A DNA stretch of 64,000 nt. It comes from Chloroflexota bacterium. Lineage in GTDB: Bacteria; Chloroflexota; Anaerolineae; Anaerolineales; Villigracilaceae. The DNA lies in assembly GCA_016235445.1 (NCBI GenBank), contig JACRLB010000015.1, positions 310,001 to 374,000 of the forward strand. Reading direction: 5' to 3'. The notes under the pieces were generated by a model. That model saw only the letters and a list, made by a program, of their open reading frames with translations. It did no database searches and was not told where the DNA came from. A program made the translations under genes and the position numbers. This document shows, piece after piece, positions 1 through 8,574 of the stretch. Numbering within the stretch: the first letter of the stretch is position 1; the number at the start of each line of letters is the position of its first letter.

Positions 1-854
1 TTCAATTCGATGGAACGTCCGACGGTATTGAAAATCTGGTTGCCCTCGATCAACAAGCGGACTTCCCTGCCCGTTGGCAGTTCGGAAATCCACGAGACAA
101 TACCCGCATCGCACCCATTGACCTGGTTGTTGATTGCGCTATTGTCATGCCTCTTCGTCCCCCAGCCTTCATATGATTCCTCGGCGAACGCAATGCCAGT
201 CGGTTGTTTTCCTTCTCTCAAATAGACGCCGGTGCAGTACACCACGTTATTCTGGACGATGACATGATAGGAATTGTCCACATAGATATTGACCGAAAAA
301 TTATCCCAGACGCTATTGCTTTCGATCAGCACGTTGTAAGACATTGTGGAGGCAATCCCCTCCCCGCAGTTTTCATACACTTTATTCCCGCGGATGGTCA
401 CATCATGCGAGCCTCTTTCGGCTTTGATGCCGCTTCCCCAGCCGCCGTCTGGATTGTCGCAATTTACTTTTCCATTTTCAGTGACGCTGTATCGGACGGT
501 GTTGTTTTCCACGGTGATGTGCTTCCCAAGAATCAAAATGGCATGGGATTCACAATCTTCGACGATGAAATTCCTGACCGTGATGTAATCCCCTTTTACC
601 TTTAGGCATTGGGCGGTAAAGCCCTTACCGTCGATTACGACGCGGTTGAATCTTGTCCCATCCTGGTTGATTGTGTATGTCCCTGAAACATTCTCTTTAA
701 TGGTCACATCGTTGAATTTGATCGCAACAAATAAGCCAGCCACAAGCGCAAAAACACCTGCAACAAGGAAGATCAAAATTCCTGTATTATCCTTTTTATT
801 GAGATGCTTCACCGTATCTTTGTTTAGCCTGATGGGTCTGTTTGTTTTTTTCAT
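1..854 (-). CDS. Membrane-anchored right-handed parallel beta-helix protein (partial, C-terminus cut)
   Basis: The minus frame is open from an ATG at 854 to the left edge with no stop, so about 284 residues are visible and the C-terminus is missing. The N-terminus is basic (MKKTNRPIRLNK) and is followed by one hydrophobic segment at about residues 24-44, which would anchor the protein with its body outside the membrane. The rest consists of short beta-rich repeats such as ITVENNTV, VTIRGNKVYEN and VLIESNSVWDN, the pattern of right-handed parallel beta-helices (pectate-lyase or NosD-like fold). These often bind or cleave polysaccharide, but no catalytic residues can be assigned here, so the substrate is unknown. 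Plus-strand ORFs over this stretch are shadows. Confidence 0.8.
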   Translation of the reverse strand, partial: MKKTNRPIRLNKDTVKHLNKKDNTGILIFLVAGVFALVAGLFVAIKFNDVTIKENVSGTYTINQDGTRFNRVVIDGKGFTAQCLKVKGDYITVRNFIVEDCESHAILILGKHITVENNTVRYSVTENGKVNCDNPDGGWGSGIKAERGSHDVTIRGNKVYENCGEGIASTMSYNVLIESNSVWDNFSVNIYVDNSYHVIVQNNVVYCTGVYLREGKQPTGIAFAEESYEGWGTKRHDNSAINNQVNGCDAGIVSWISELPTGREVRLLIEGNQIFNTVGRSIEL

Positions 855-927
855 AAATAAAACCTGCTATTAAAAAAGGTGAAAGTATCATGGGCTTGTG
901 TGAGTTGTAAACATCCTTGATCATTCT

Positions 928-2127
928 CTATTCGATTTCAACCGCCATTGCCACCGCCTCGCCGCCGCCGAGACATAACGAAGCGATGCCGCGTTTCAGG
1001 CCGCGATCTTTCAAGGCATAAATGAGAGTCGTCAGCACGCGAGCGCCGCTGGCGCCGAGTGGGTGACCGAGGGCAATCGCGCCGCCGTTCACGTTGACTT
1101 TGTCCCAGTCCCAGCCCTGGTCGGCGAGGGCGTAGCCATCCGCGAGGACTTGGGCGGCGAAGGCTTCGTTGACTTCGATCAGGTCAACATCTTTCAACGT
1201 CCAGCCAATTTTCTTCAAGAGTTTGGGAATGGCATGAGCGGGCGCGGCGAAGAGATACTTCGGCTCCAAAGCGGCCTGCGTGTAACCAGTAATTGACGCG
1301 ATGGGCTTGAGATTATTTTTTTCAGCATATGCGCGGGATGAGATCACCACCGCCGCCGCGCCATCGTTCATGGATGAGGCGTTGCCAGCGGTCACTTTGC
1401 CATCGGCTTTGAAGGCGGGCTTGAGTTTGGCGAGTCCTTCAATTGTGGAGTCTTTGCGCGGGCCTTCGTCTTTGTCGAAGACCGTCACTGCCCCTTTGCG
1501 GCCAGGAATTTGGACGGGAACAATTTCCAGCGTGAACCGTCCCGCTTCTTGAGCCTCTACAGCTTTCAGGTGGGAGCGAAGCGCGAATTCATCCATCGCG
1601 GCGCGGGTCACTTCATATTCATCCGCAATGAATTCTGCGGCCATGCCCATGCCCCAATCCTCGAACGGGTCCCACAGCCCGTCATTGAGCAGGGCGTCGG
1701 TCATTTGGGCGTTGCCGAATTTCAGTTCGCCCATGCGCCCATTGATGAGGTACGGAGCGCGACTCATCGACTCCATGCCGCCTGCGATGAAAAGCTCCGC
1801 ATCTCCCGCGCGGACGGCCTGGGCAGACAGCATGGCGGCTTTCAAGCCTGAGCCGCAAACCTTGTTGACGGTGGTGGCGCTGACGGTGGCTGGCACGCCT
1901 GCAAAGATCGCCGCCTGCCGCGCTGGAGCCTGTCCCTCGCCCGCCTGCACGACATTGCCCATCAGAACTTCTTCCACATCTTTTGGGTTAATACCTGCGC
2001 GTTCCACTGCGGCTTTGACGGCGATTGCTCCGAGGTTGGTGGCGTTCATGCCGCTGAGCGAACCTTGAAATTTTCCAATCGGTGTGCGCGCGGCGCTGAG
2101 GATGACAGCTTCGTTTTCTTTGCTCAT
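928..2127 (-). CDS. atoB: Acetyl-CoA C-acetyltransferase (thiolase)
   Basis: A 399-residue thiolase II that condenses or cleaves acetyl-CoA/acetoacetyl-CoA in the cytoplasm. The nucleophilic Cys is C91 in NKVCGSGLK, the NEAFA motif is present, H355 lies in GHPLGASG and the second catalytic Cys is C385 in CLGGG, so the enzyme looks intact. An ATG further upstream would add 20 residues, but the start at 2127 has an AGGAG ribosome site just upstream and gives the usual family N-terminus, so it was chosen. The gene stands alone; the next gene on this strand is the beta-helix protein. A different acyl-CoA chain-length preference (beta-ketothiolase) cannot be excluded. Confidence 0.93.
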   Translation of the reverse strand: MSKENEAVILSAARTPIGKFQGSLSGMNATNLGAIAVKAAVERAGINPKDVEEVLMGNVVQAGEGQAPARQAAIFAGVPATVSATTVNKVCGSGLKAAMLSAQAVRAGDAELFIAGGMESMSRAPYLINGRMGELKFGNAQMTDALLNDGLWDPFEDWGMGMAAEFIADEYEVTRAAMDEFALRSHLKAVEAQEAGRFTLEIVPVQIPGRKGAVTVFDKDEGPRKDSTIEGLAKLKPAFKADGKVTAGNASSMNDGAAAVVISSRAYAEKNNLKPIASITGYTQAALEPKYLFAAPAHAIPKLLKKIGWTLKDVDLIEVNEAFAAQVLADGYALADQGWDWDKVNVNGGAIALGHPLGASGARVLTTLIYALKDRGLKRGIASLCLGGGEAVAMAVEIE

Positions 2128-2187
2128 GAGTTTCTCCTGTGGGTATGCGGCTATTATAAGGCCTGTGAGGGAATAGGTGCGTCGCAT

Positions 2188-2548
2188 CCAACAGACGAGG
2201 CGCAGTCTTAACGCGAAAGGCGCAAATTGGGCGAATTTGCGCGAAATAAAATTAATTTCGCTTTTTTCGCTCCTTTAGCGAATGTTACGTTAATTTTTTT
2301 CACTTTCAGGATTTTCGCTCGTGACGGCACGCTTCGACTGCGTTCGGACAAAGCCTGCCCTGAGCTTGTCGAAGGGAGCATGTCCTCACTCCGCTCAGCG
2401 CGAAATACCTTCGTCCTGAGCGGAGAACTGAGCGTTCTTCGCGAAGTCCGCAGTCGAAGGACAGATATAAGCGAAGCCTCAACTTTGTAAAACCCAGGTT
2501 CAAGGATGCTATGCTGTGCGCTTTTTTCTTTCTTCAATAAGGTAAAAT
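2188..2548. repeat. Gene-free spacer with palindromic repeat fragments
   Basis: No convincing gene lies between the thiolase and the haemoglobin gene. 2219-2243 contains CGCAAATT-gggcg-AATTTGCG, a small hairpin. About 2335-2465 is a patchwork of short inverted motifs, including CCTGAGCTTGTCGAAGGG and GTCCTGAGCGGAGAACTGAG, with tcgactgcg near the left end and cgcagtcga near the right. Small ORFs across it follow the palindromes rather than any protein family. It looks like a degenerate dispersed repeat. Confidence 0.55.
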
Positions 2549-2555
2549 TTTGATC

Positions 2556-2951
2556 ATGAATGACTTAAACCTAAATTCCCTCTATGACTTGATGGGCGGC
2601 GAGACGGGTGTCCGCACCCTTGTGGAACGCTTCTATGATTTGATGGACTCCTCGCCTGAAGCGAAGGATATCCGCGCCTTGCACGCCGCCAGTTTGAAAT
2701 CTTCTCGTGAGAAGCTGTTTATGTTTCTCTCTGGCTGGACGGGTGGGCCTTCTTTATATATCGAGAAATATGGTCATCCGCAGTTGCGCAGACGTCACAT
2801 GCCTTTCGTCATCGGTGAGCGCGAGCGCGATCAGTGGCTGTGGTGTATGAAGCAGGCCATTGACGAAGGCGATTTCCTGCCTGCGGTGAAGGAGCATTTG
2901 AAATCCCGCCTTTCTGAGGTGGCAGATTTTATGAGGAATCAGGGAGGGTAA
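2556..2951 (+). CDS. Group II truncated haemoglobin
   Basis: A 131-residue truncated haemoglobin of the GlbO/YjbI type that binds haem and O2 or NO in the cytoplasm. The proximal His is H81 in LRRRHMPF, followed by the group II signature IGERERDQW with W94 at the G8 position; F26-Y27 supply the B10 region. Family members act in O2 delivery or NO and peroxide detoxification; which one applies here is unknown. A TTG at 2550 is closer to the AAGGT ribosome site at 2539-2543 and would add two residues, so the exact start is uncertain. A MITE (2956-3142) begins four bases after the stop. Confidence 0.92.
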   Translation: MNDLNLNSLYDLMGGETGVRTLVERFYDLMDSSPEAKDIRALHAASLKSSREKLFMFLSGWTGGPSLYIEKYGHPQLRRRHMPFVIGERERDQWLWCMKQAIDEGDFLPAVKEHLKSRLSEVADFMRNQGG

Positions 2952-2955
2952 GTAA

Positions 2956-3142
2956 TTTGACAATGTCACATTTCAAAACCTTTACCACAAAGTCCACAAA
3001 GGGGCACAAAGGAGAGCAAAAGGCTAAAAACGAAGGTTTCCTTCGTGATACTCACCTGCACTGCAACAAACGCAGTGCGGCGCAAGTGTCGTGCCTTTGT
3101 GGTTTTGTACTTTGGTTTCAGTCTTAATGTGACATTGTCAAA
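2956..3142. mobile_element. MITE family A, copy 1
   Basis: A 187-bp element with perfect 17-bp terminal inverted repeats, TTTGACAATGTCACATT at 2956-2972 and its complement at 3126-3142. It is flanked by a 4-bp target duplication GTAA (2952-2955 and 3143-3146). Inner arms (ACCACAAAG against CTTTGTGGT) extend the fold. It has no coding capacity and no transposase lies nearby, so it is non-autonomous. A second copy is at 48664-48882. Both sit at the stop codon of the preceding gene. Confidence 0.92.
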
Positions 3143-3240
3143 GTAATAAGGGATGAGTAACGAGAGACGGGACGCTGAGTTGGCGAGTTCGCAATTCAGC
3201 AATTGCCTGTTATTTTCTGTCTCGTTACTTTGTAACTTCT

Positions 3241-3918
3241 TTAACTCCCCCCAATATTCTTCAACGCCTCACGCCGACTCAGTGGATGCAGCTCCTTCGT
3301 TGCTTTGACGAACTTTTTCACAGGCGCGGGGTTGGTGTGCGCGTATTGGCGTAACGCCCAGCCAATGGCCTTGTTGATGAAGAATTCGTCCGAGCCAAAA
3401 TTCTCGCGGATGATCTCGCACAGCAGGTCGAAGTCTGTTTCTGTTTTATAGCCGAGTTGGAAAAGCAAAGTGGTGCGGCGCAGCCAGAAGTTTTCTGACT
3501 TGCGCCATTTTTTCAGGTATTTTTCGCGCACTTTGGGGAATCGTTTGAAATGCACGCCGACTGTGTTGCCAGCAATTGTGTCTACCGTATCCCACCAGGA
3601 TTTGGTGATGAGCAGATATTCAATGGTGGTTATGAATTCCGCTTCAAGCTTGTTTTCAAGTTTTCCGAGCAGGCTTATTGACGTATATTGAAATTCCCGT
3701 TGGGGCAGGCCCCAGAGATCACGTGAAATTGAATCGAGTTTATCGAGCGGGGGCAGTCCGTTTTTCTTGATAAATTCATTTTGCAGCGCCGCCCTTTCTG
3801 GTGTTTTGATCCCCAGATATTCGAACTGTTCGCGCATATATTTTTTCATCGGCTCCGCCTGGGCGGGATTTGCGTTTTTCTCGAAGAGGGATTTTAGCGC
3901 AAGAGAATAGGCGTGCAT
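3241..3918 (-). CDS. alkD: AlkD-like DNA-7-alkylpurine glycosylase
   Basis: A 225-residue HEAT-like repeat DNA glycosylase that removes positively charged alkylated purines such as 7-methylguanine. The residues known in Bacillus cereus AlkD fall at the same numbers: W109 and D113 in SWWDTVD, R148 in FWLRRTT and W187 in NKAIGWALR. This makes both the assignment and the start at 3918 secure. It is 39 bp downstream of the HIT hydrolase on the same strand, probably as a two-gene transcript. Shadow ORFs overlap it on the plus strand. Confidence 0.93.
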   Translation of the reverse strand: MHAYSLALKSLFEKNANPAQAEPMKKYMREQFEYLGIKTPERAALQNEFIKKNGLPPLDKLDSISRDLWGLPQREFQYTSISLLGKLENKLEAEFITTIEYLLITKSWWDTVDTIAGNTVGVHFKRFPKVREKYLKKWRKSENFWLRRTTLLFQLGYKTETDFDLLCEIIRENFGSDEFFINKAIGWALRQYAHTNPAPVKKFVKATKELHPLSRREALKNIGGS

Positions 3919-3957
3919 CGTAAATCTCCGTGAAAGAAGAGCGATTCTTTAGAATGT

Positions 3958-4446
3958 TCAACGTTCGACATTGAACGCATCCTTCACCCGCTTGTACGTA
4001 TCCTCCAACGCTTCAGGCAGAACACGCGTCTCCCCCAGTGTGGACATGAAATTCGTATCCCCGGCCCAGCGCGGGACGATGTGAATGTGAACGTGCCCCA
4101 GCACGCCCGCGCCTGCCGCCTCGCCGATGTTCGCGCCCATGTTGAATCCCTGCGGCTTGTAGATTTCACGCAGGGCTGTCATGCAGTGCGCGGTCAACTC
4201 CATGATCTCGGCGCGTGTCTCGGAATGTAATTCTTCGAGGTTGGGTTTATGCTCGAATGGGACAACCATCAAATGCCCGCTGGTGTAGGGGTAGCGGTTG
4301 AGGATTACATACGCGAGGTTTCCACGGAAGGCGATGAGATTCTCCGCGCTGTCCGCTTTGGCTTGTGCGCTGCAAAATACACAGCCGTCTTCTTTTGTGT
4401 TGCTTTCAATGTATGTCATACGCCAGGGTGACCAGAGATGATTCAT
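3958..4446 (-). CDS. HIT-family nucleotide hydrolase or phosphorylase (AP4A type)
   Basis: A 162-residue histidine-triad protein. The HxHxHxxPRW motif (H118, H120, H122) is complete, and the N-terminal LWSPWRMTYI and CVFC segments are typical of the branch related to diadenosine tetraphosphate hydrolases and phosphorylases. It probably cleaves dinucleoside polyphosphates or nucleoside-phosphoramidates in the cytoplasm; the substrate cannot be read from sequence. It precedes alkD on the same strand. Confidence 0.88.
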   Translation of the reverse strand: MNHLWSPWRMTYIESNTKEDGCVFCSAQAKADSAENLIAFRGNLAYVILNRYPYTSGHLMVVPFEHKPNLEELHSETRAEIMELTAHCMTALREIYKPQGFNMGANIGEAAGAGVLGHVHIHIVPRWAGDTNFMSTLGETRVLPEALEDTYKRVKDAFNVER

Positions 4447-4891
4447 GGGATGGGGCTAGTGTGAAGGATGAAGGATGAAAGATGAAGGATGAAGGATGAA
4501 AATCTTGTTTTTATACTGGGCGCGGTCATGAACTGCGCTTTTGTTCAACAGGGATTCGGCGGCTGACCCCTGGGGGCTCTGCTCAGCCCTGCCTGGCACA
4601 GCTCCCTGTGGGCAGTACGTTGAAGTCGGCTGAAGCCGACTGGTGTTGAGTCCGCTTTGCGAAGCACCCTGTGGGTTAGCGGACTTCCATGTACTGAGCA
4701 GGGGATTTATCCCCGCGAAATGGGCGGCAGAAAACCGCAGTTTGTAACCGCGCACAGTATGTTTCCTCAATTATAGGCGAAAATTCCCAACTTCACTTTA
4801 CTCGTTACTTTTTTATTCATCCCTCATCCTTTAGCCTTCATCCTTTCTTACCATCCTTCCCCTTTCCTCTTTTTTCGATTATCCTCCCACA
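4447..4891. repeat. Gene-free spacer with simple repeats and hairpins
   Basis: 4461-4500 is an array of a GAAGGAT heptamer, and 4822-4860 carries the complementary type (CATCCTTTAGCC, TTCATCCTTTC), so the spacer is bracketed by inverted simple repeats. Inside are hairpins such as AGTCGGCT-ga-AGCCGACT near 4624-4641 and AGTCCGCT...AGCGGACT near 4649-4685. A minus-strand 104-codon ORF here is made of these palindromes and resembles no protein. Confidence 0.6.
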
Positions 4892-6103
4892 ATGCAACCT
4901 ACCCTTTTTTCCTCCAACCACCTCACTGTTTCCCAGCTCACTTTCCGCATCCGCAAATTGCTGGAAGGTGACCTGGAATTGCAGGACGTATGGGTGGAAG
5001 GCGAAATCTCCAACCTCTCACGCCCCGCCTCGGGACACATCTACTTCACGCTCAAAGATAAGAACGCTTCATTGAAGTGCGTAATGTGGAAGGCAGACGC
5101 CGCGCGCACGCGCCCGAATCTTCAAGAAGGCGCGGCAGTGGAAGCGCATGGACGCATCGCCGTCTACGAGCCGCAAGGGCAATATCAACTCATCGCCAGC
5201 CTCATCCAGCCCAAAGGCGAAGGCGCACTTTTCCAGGAATTCCTGCGTCTCAAAGCCATGCTCGAAGCGGAGGGGCTTTTCGACCCCGAACGCAAACGGC
5301 CCATCCCCGAACTTCCTCAAAAAATCGGCATCGTCACATCAGCCACAGGCGCCGCCTTGCGCGACATGCTCAACACCATCCTCCGCCGCCAACCCATGCT
5401 TCAAGTAATTCTTGCCCCCTCGCCCGTGCAAGGCGTGGATGCGCCTCCCGCACTTGTCAAAGCCATCCAATCCCTCGACCTCCAGTCTCCCGATCTTATT
5501 ATTTTGGCGCGCGGCGGCGGCTCCATCGAAGACCTCTGGGCATTCAACGACGAGCGCGTTGTCCGTGCCGTTGCAGAATCAAAAGCGCCTGTCATCTGCG
5601 GCGTCGGCCACGAAACAGACTTCACCCTTAGCGACTTCGCCGCCGACCTCCGCGCCCCGACTCCCACCGCCGCCGCCGAACTTGCGACTCAAACGACAAT
5701 TGATGACCTCCACTTTCAACTTTCAACTTTCAACTCCCGCCTCTTTTCTTTAACCCTGGACCTGCTCGCTGATCAAAAAGCATTGACCTCATCCCTGGCA
5801 TCCCGCCTCAAATACGCCTCCCCCGAACGAAGAATCCAATCCGAATATCAGCATCTCGACGAACTTTCCCGCCGCGCATTTTCTGCGCTGACACATCGCA
5901 TCCAATTATATTCCTCCCGCGTAGACGGAATATCAAAACGATTGCAAGCCTTGAACCCCGAAGGCATTCTCGCCCGCGGATATGCTATCATCACCCGCAA
6001 GGAAGACGGCAGAGTCGTCGGCAAAGTCTCACAAGCGCAAGGTGAAATGAACGTCCGCGTGAGTGATGGAGAGTTTGAAGCAATCGTAAATCGTAAATCG
6101 TAA
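4892..6103 (+). CDS. xseA: Exodeoxyribonuclease VII large subunit
   Basis: A 403-residue large subunit of exonuclease VII, which degrades single-stranded DNA to oligonucleotides during repair. The N-terminal OB domain (LTVSQLTFRIRKLLEGDLEL...DVWVEGEISN) and the catalytic-domain blocks GIVTSATGAALRDM, ILARGGGSIEDLWAFND and GVGHETDFTLSDFAADLRAPTPTAAAE are all present. xseB follows after a 28-bp gap. A short run coding HFQLSTFNS (near 5709-5735) is built from a CTTTCAA heptamer and may be a captured simple repeat; the C-terminus runs into a 7-bp tandem repeat. Confidence 0.96.
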   Translation: MQPTLFSSNHLTVSQLTFRIRKLLEGDLELQDVWVEGEISNLSRPASGHIYFTLKDKNASLKCVMWKADAARTRPNLQEGAAVEAHGRIAVYEPQGQYQLIASLIQPKGEGALFQEFLRLKAMLEAEGLFDPERKRPIPELPQKIGIVTSATGAALRDMLNTILRRQPMLQVILAPSPVQGVDAPPALVKAIQSLDLQSPDLIILARGGGSIEDLWAFNDERVVRAVAESKAPVICGVGHETDFTLSDFAADLRAPTPTAAAELATQTTIDDLHFQLSTFNSRLFSLTLDLLADQKALTSSLASRLKYASPERRIQSEYQHLDELSRRAFSALTHRIQLYSSRVDGISKRLQALNPEGILARGYAIITRKEDGRVVGKVSQAQGEMNVRVSDGEFEAIVNRKS

Positions 6104-6122
6104 ATCGTAAATCGTAAATCGT
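6085..6122. repeat. 7-bp tandem repeat spanning the xseA stop
   Basis: About five copies of AAATCGT run through the last codons of xseA and its stop and continue into the gap before xseB. Repeat slippage here would change only the last few residues of XseA (VNRKS) or the spacing to xseB. Confidence 0.8.
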
Positions 6123-6131
6123 GGAGCAATC

Positions 6132-6377
6132 ATGGCAAAAATAAAATCATCCCCAAAACCTGTCGAAGAATTAACCTATGAAGAAGCCCTCGCCGAACTG
6201 GAACAGACTGTGGAAACGCTGGAAGGTGAGCAGAATCCGCTCGAAGATGCGATGAAGCTATTCGAGCGGGGGCAGGTACTGGCGGCGTATTGCGGCGTTT
6301 TACTTGAGTCTGCCCAACTCAAAGTCCAGAAATTGGTTGGCGAGTCGGTTATCCCCTTTGAAGAAGAGCCTGAATGA
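6132..6377 (+). CDS. xseB: Exodeoxyribonuclease VII small subunit
   Basis: An 81-residue helical small subunit with the family core LTYEEALAELEQTVETLEGE and LEDAMKLFERGQ. Several copies bind one XseA to form active exonuclease VII. It follows xseA directly and its stop overlaps the start of the next gene (ATGA at 6374-6377), so the three genes are probably cotranscribed. Confidence 0.95.
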   Translation: MAKIKSSPKPVEELTYEEALAELEQTVETLEGEQNPLEDAMKLFERGQVLAAYCGVLLESAQLKVQKLVGESVIPFEEEPE

Positions 6378-6826
6378 TATTTGAACAACTGCTTGTAAAT
6401 AAGGTTTTAATCGCCGTGATGACGGGCTGGCTTCTCGCGCAGGCGTTGAAAATTCCCACCGAATATTTTCGTTCCCGCCGCTGGATGTGGGCCATGTTCT
6501 TCGCCCCCGGCGGAATGCCCTCCTCCCACTCCGCGTTGATGGTTTCAGGGACGCTTGCCACGGGCTTGTATCACGGCTTTGATACTCCTGTATTTGCAAT
6601 GGCGGTTGCCATCACCATGATCGTCGTGCATGATGCGGCAGGCGTCCGCAGGCAGGCCGGTATGCACGCGGAACGAATCAACGTGCTGTTCGATGAATTA
6701 CTGCACGGCCACATGTGGGACGAGAACGAATTAAAAGAAGTAATCGGCCACACTCCGCTGGAAGTGGTCGGTGGAATTATTTTGGGGCTGATCGTTGGGA
6801 CTGTTCAATGGATGGTCTGGCCTTAA
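6374..6826 (+). CDS. Divergent PAP2-family (DUF212) membrane protein
   Basis: A 150-residue integral membrane protein of the DUF212 / divergent PAP2 family. The conserved GGMPSSHSA block (about residues 46-54) and the VVHDAAGVRRQAGMHAERIN block match the phosphatase-like motifs. These proteins are presumed lipid or undecaprenyl phosphatases, but activity is rarely shown. Three or four hydrophobic segments are visible. It overlaps xseB by four bases and converges on murJ across a perfect hairpin. Confidence 0.88.
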   Translation: MIFEQLLVNKVLIAVMTGWLLAQALKIPTEYFRSRRWMWAMFFAPGGMPSSHSALMVSGTLATGLYHGFDTPVFAMAVAITMIVVHDAAGVRRQAGMHAERINVLFDELLHGHMWDENELKEVIGHTPLEVVGGIILGLIVGTVQWMVWP

Positions 6827-6848
6827 CTCAAGGCCAACGTAAACCGTT

Positions 6849-6897
6849 TTTCTTTCCTCTTTCTTCTTTCATTTGGAAAGAAGAAAGAGGAAAGAAA
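6849..6897. terminator. Bidirectional hairpin terminator between convergent genes
   Basis: A perfect 22-bp pyrimidine/purine inverted repeat (6849-6870 with 6876-6897) with loop ATTTG. It lies between the DUF212 gene and murJ, which converge. A 21-mer of its purine arm also occurs inside the xdh coding sequence at 40330-40350. Confidence 0.75.
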
Positions 6898-6900
6898 TGA

Positions 6901-8475
6901 TTAACTCCGTTTCAATCTTCGTAAAACCCCATTCGTAATATACGTCAACTCAGGCACGCGCATCACGAACAGCGCGGCCACATACACCCCGCCGCCGATG
7001 ACCACGCTCGCAAGTGTCAATATCCATGCGCTGAAATTACTTCCAAAATATAACCAGCCGTAAATACATAACCCCATCACAAGCGCCGCCACAGCGGAGG
7101 GGATCACGCCGCGCAAAATGTGACCGCCTTCAATTCCATTCAAACGCTTGCGCATCACAATAAATAAGGCTGTTGCTTCGAGTGCGGTGGCAAATGAATT
7201 CGCGAGAGCCAGCCCGCCATGCGGGAACCAGCCAAGTGATTCAAATACTTTCGCAAAAGCAATGCTGAAGACAACATTCAACCCCATTGCAACCGTGCCG
7301 ATGATGACGGGGGTTTTCGTATCGTGCTGGGCATAAAACGCGCGGGTCAAAATTTCCATCACCGAATGTCCCACGATTCCAGCCGCGTACCAGAGCAATG
7401 CCCAGGCCGTTAGCTGAACATCGTGTTCATCAAATTTGCCGCGCTGAAATAAAAATGAAACCAGCGGCACGCGCAGAAGAATCAACCCAACACTCGCGGG
7501 AATCGCCATGAACAAAATCCCTCGCAAAGACGAAGCCAGCGACGCACGCATTTCATCAATTTGTCCGAGCGCATGTTGCGCCGAAAAAGTAGGCATCGCC
7601 GCAATCGCCACTGATTGAGCAATCGCCGCCTGCGCCATGATCATCAACGAAAAACCATACGCGAGGCTTGCCACACTTCCCTCCACCATTTGAGAAGCGA
7701 GACGAATATTCACCCAGAAATTTAGCTGTACTACCGCCACGCCCACCAGACGCGGCCCCATTAAGAAAATCACTTTGCGAACTTCGGGATTCTCCAGCCC
7801 AAAAGTAAAACTGTACGTACCTCTTTGCTTGATCAATGTTGGGATCTGCACCAGCAAATAAAATCCCGAACCAATCACCACGCCCCACGCGAGGCCATAA
7901 ATTCCCATCGAAGGCGAAAGCGCCAGCGCACCGAAAATGATTCCCAATTGATACATGGCGGGAGTGAGTGCAGGCACAAGAAAAATTTTATGCGCGTTCA
8001 ATATCCCCACGATTAATCCGCCCAGGCCAAACAACACAGCCGAGACGAGTTGAATGCGCAACAGTGAAACCGTCAACGCGAAGAGTTCTGGTTTTTCAGA
8101 AAAGCCCGGGGCCAGCGCGTAGCGAACCACTTGCGGGGCGAAAAATGCAAATAGCAGAGCAAGCAGGCTGAGGGTCAGCGTGACCGCATTTGCCAGCGAC
8201 GAAGCCAGCCGCCACGCGGAGTCCCTTTCATCTTTGGCAAGCAGTCCAGTAAACGTCGGAATAAAAGCGGAACCCAGCGCGCCGCCCGCCACCAAAAGAA
8301 AAAGCGTTTCACTCACTCGGTTCGCCGCGGTGAACGCATCCAACTCCGGCGAAGCGCCGAACGCGCCTGCCACAAGAATACTGCGCGCCAGGCCCGTGAT
8401 CTGCCCAAGCACAATGGCGATCATCACCGTGCCAGCCGCGCGCGCGATCTGTTGATTTGCATTTGTTTCTGTCAT
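6901..8475 (-). CDS. murJ: Lipid II flippase MurJ
   Basis: A 524-residue polytopic protein of the MOP superfamily (MurJ/MviN), which moves lipid II across the cytoplasmic membrane for peptidoglycan synthesis. The N-terminal block ARSILVAGAFG...DAFTAANRV, the LRRLxRS-type C-terminus and about 14 hydrophobic segments along the length fit the family. It is transcribed alone, convergent with the DUF212 gene and divergent from the phospholipase-D-like lipoprotein. It implies that the host makes peptidoglycan or a related lipid-linked precursor. Confidence 0.93.
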   Translation of the reverse strand: MTETNANQQIARAAGTVMIAIVLGQITGLARSILVAGAFGASPELDAFTAANRVSETLFLLVAGGALGSAFIPTFTGLLAKDERDSAWRLASSLANAVTLTLSLLALLFAFFAPQVVRYALAPGFSEKPELFALTVSLLRIQLVSAVLFGLGGLIVGILNAHKIFLVPALTPAMYQLGIIFGALALSPSMGIYGLAWGVVIGSGFYLLVQIPTLIKQRGTYSFTFGLENPEVRKVIFLMGPRLVGVAVVQLNFWVNIRLASQMVEGSVASLAYGFSLMIMAQAAIAQSVAIAAMPTFSAQHALGQIDEMRASLASSLRGILFMAIPASVGLILLRVPLVSFLFQRGKFDEHDVQLTAWALLWYAAGIVGHSVMEILTRAFYAQHDTKTPVIIGTVAMGLNVVFSIAFAKVFESLGWFPHGGLALANSFATALEATALFIVMRKRLNGIEGGHILRGVIPSAVAALVMGLCIYGWLYFGSNFSAWILTLASVVIGGGVYVAALFVMRVPELTYITNGVLRRLKRS

Positions 8476-8506
8476 AGGGTTGCGCGATTATAACATTGAC
8501 GAAAAC

Positions 8507-8540
8507 AGACCCTAAAGGTTTTAAAAAACCTTTAGGGTCT
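8507..8540. repeat. AGACCCTAAAGG hairpin between divergent genes
   Basis: A perfect 16-bp stem (8507-8522 with 8525-8540) in the divergent murJ/lipoprotein spacer, where a terminator would not be expected. The same stem type (ACCCTAAAGGT) forms the core of repeat family B and resembles the hairpin at 14281-14313, which is likewise followed by ATGAAGT and a start codon. Probably a dispersed hairpin repeat, perhaps acting in the 5' leader. Confidence 0.6.
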
Positions 8541-8574
8541 CTCTATGAAGTTATAATCCTTTCGGGAGATTTTC

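Noticed and set aside
2966-3202. A 78-codon ORF within MITE copy 1, and its counterpart in copy 2 (48607-48909)
   Set aside because: It follows the inverted-repeat element exactly, has no transposase motif and is disrupted differently in the two copies.
4456-4770. A 104-codon minus-strand ORF before xseA
   Set aside because: It is composed of palindromes and simple repeats, and no homologue-like segment is seen.
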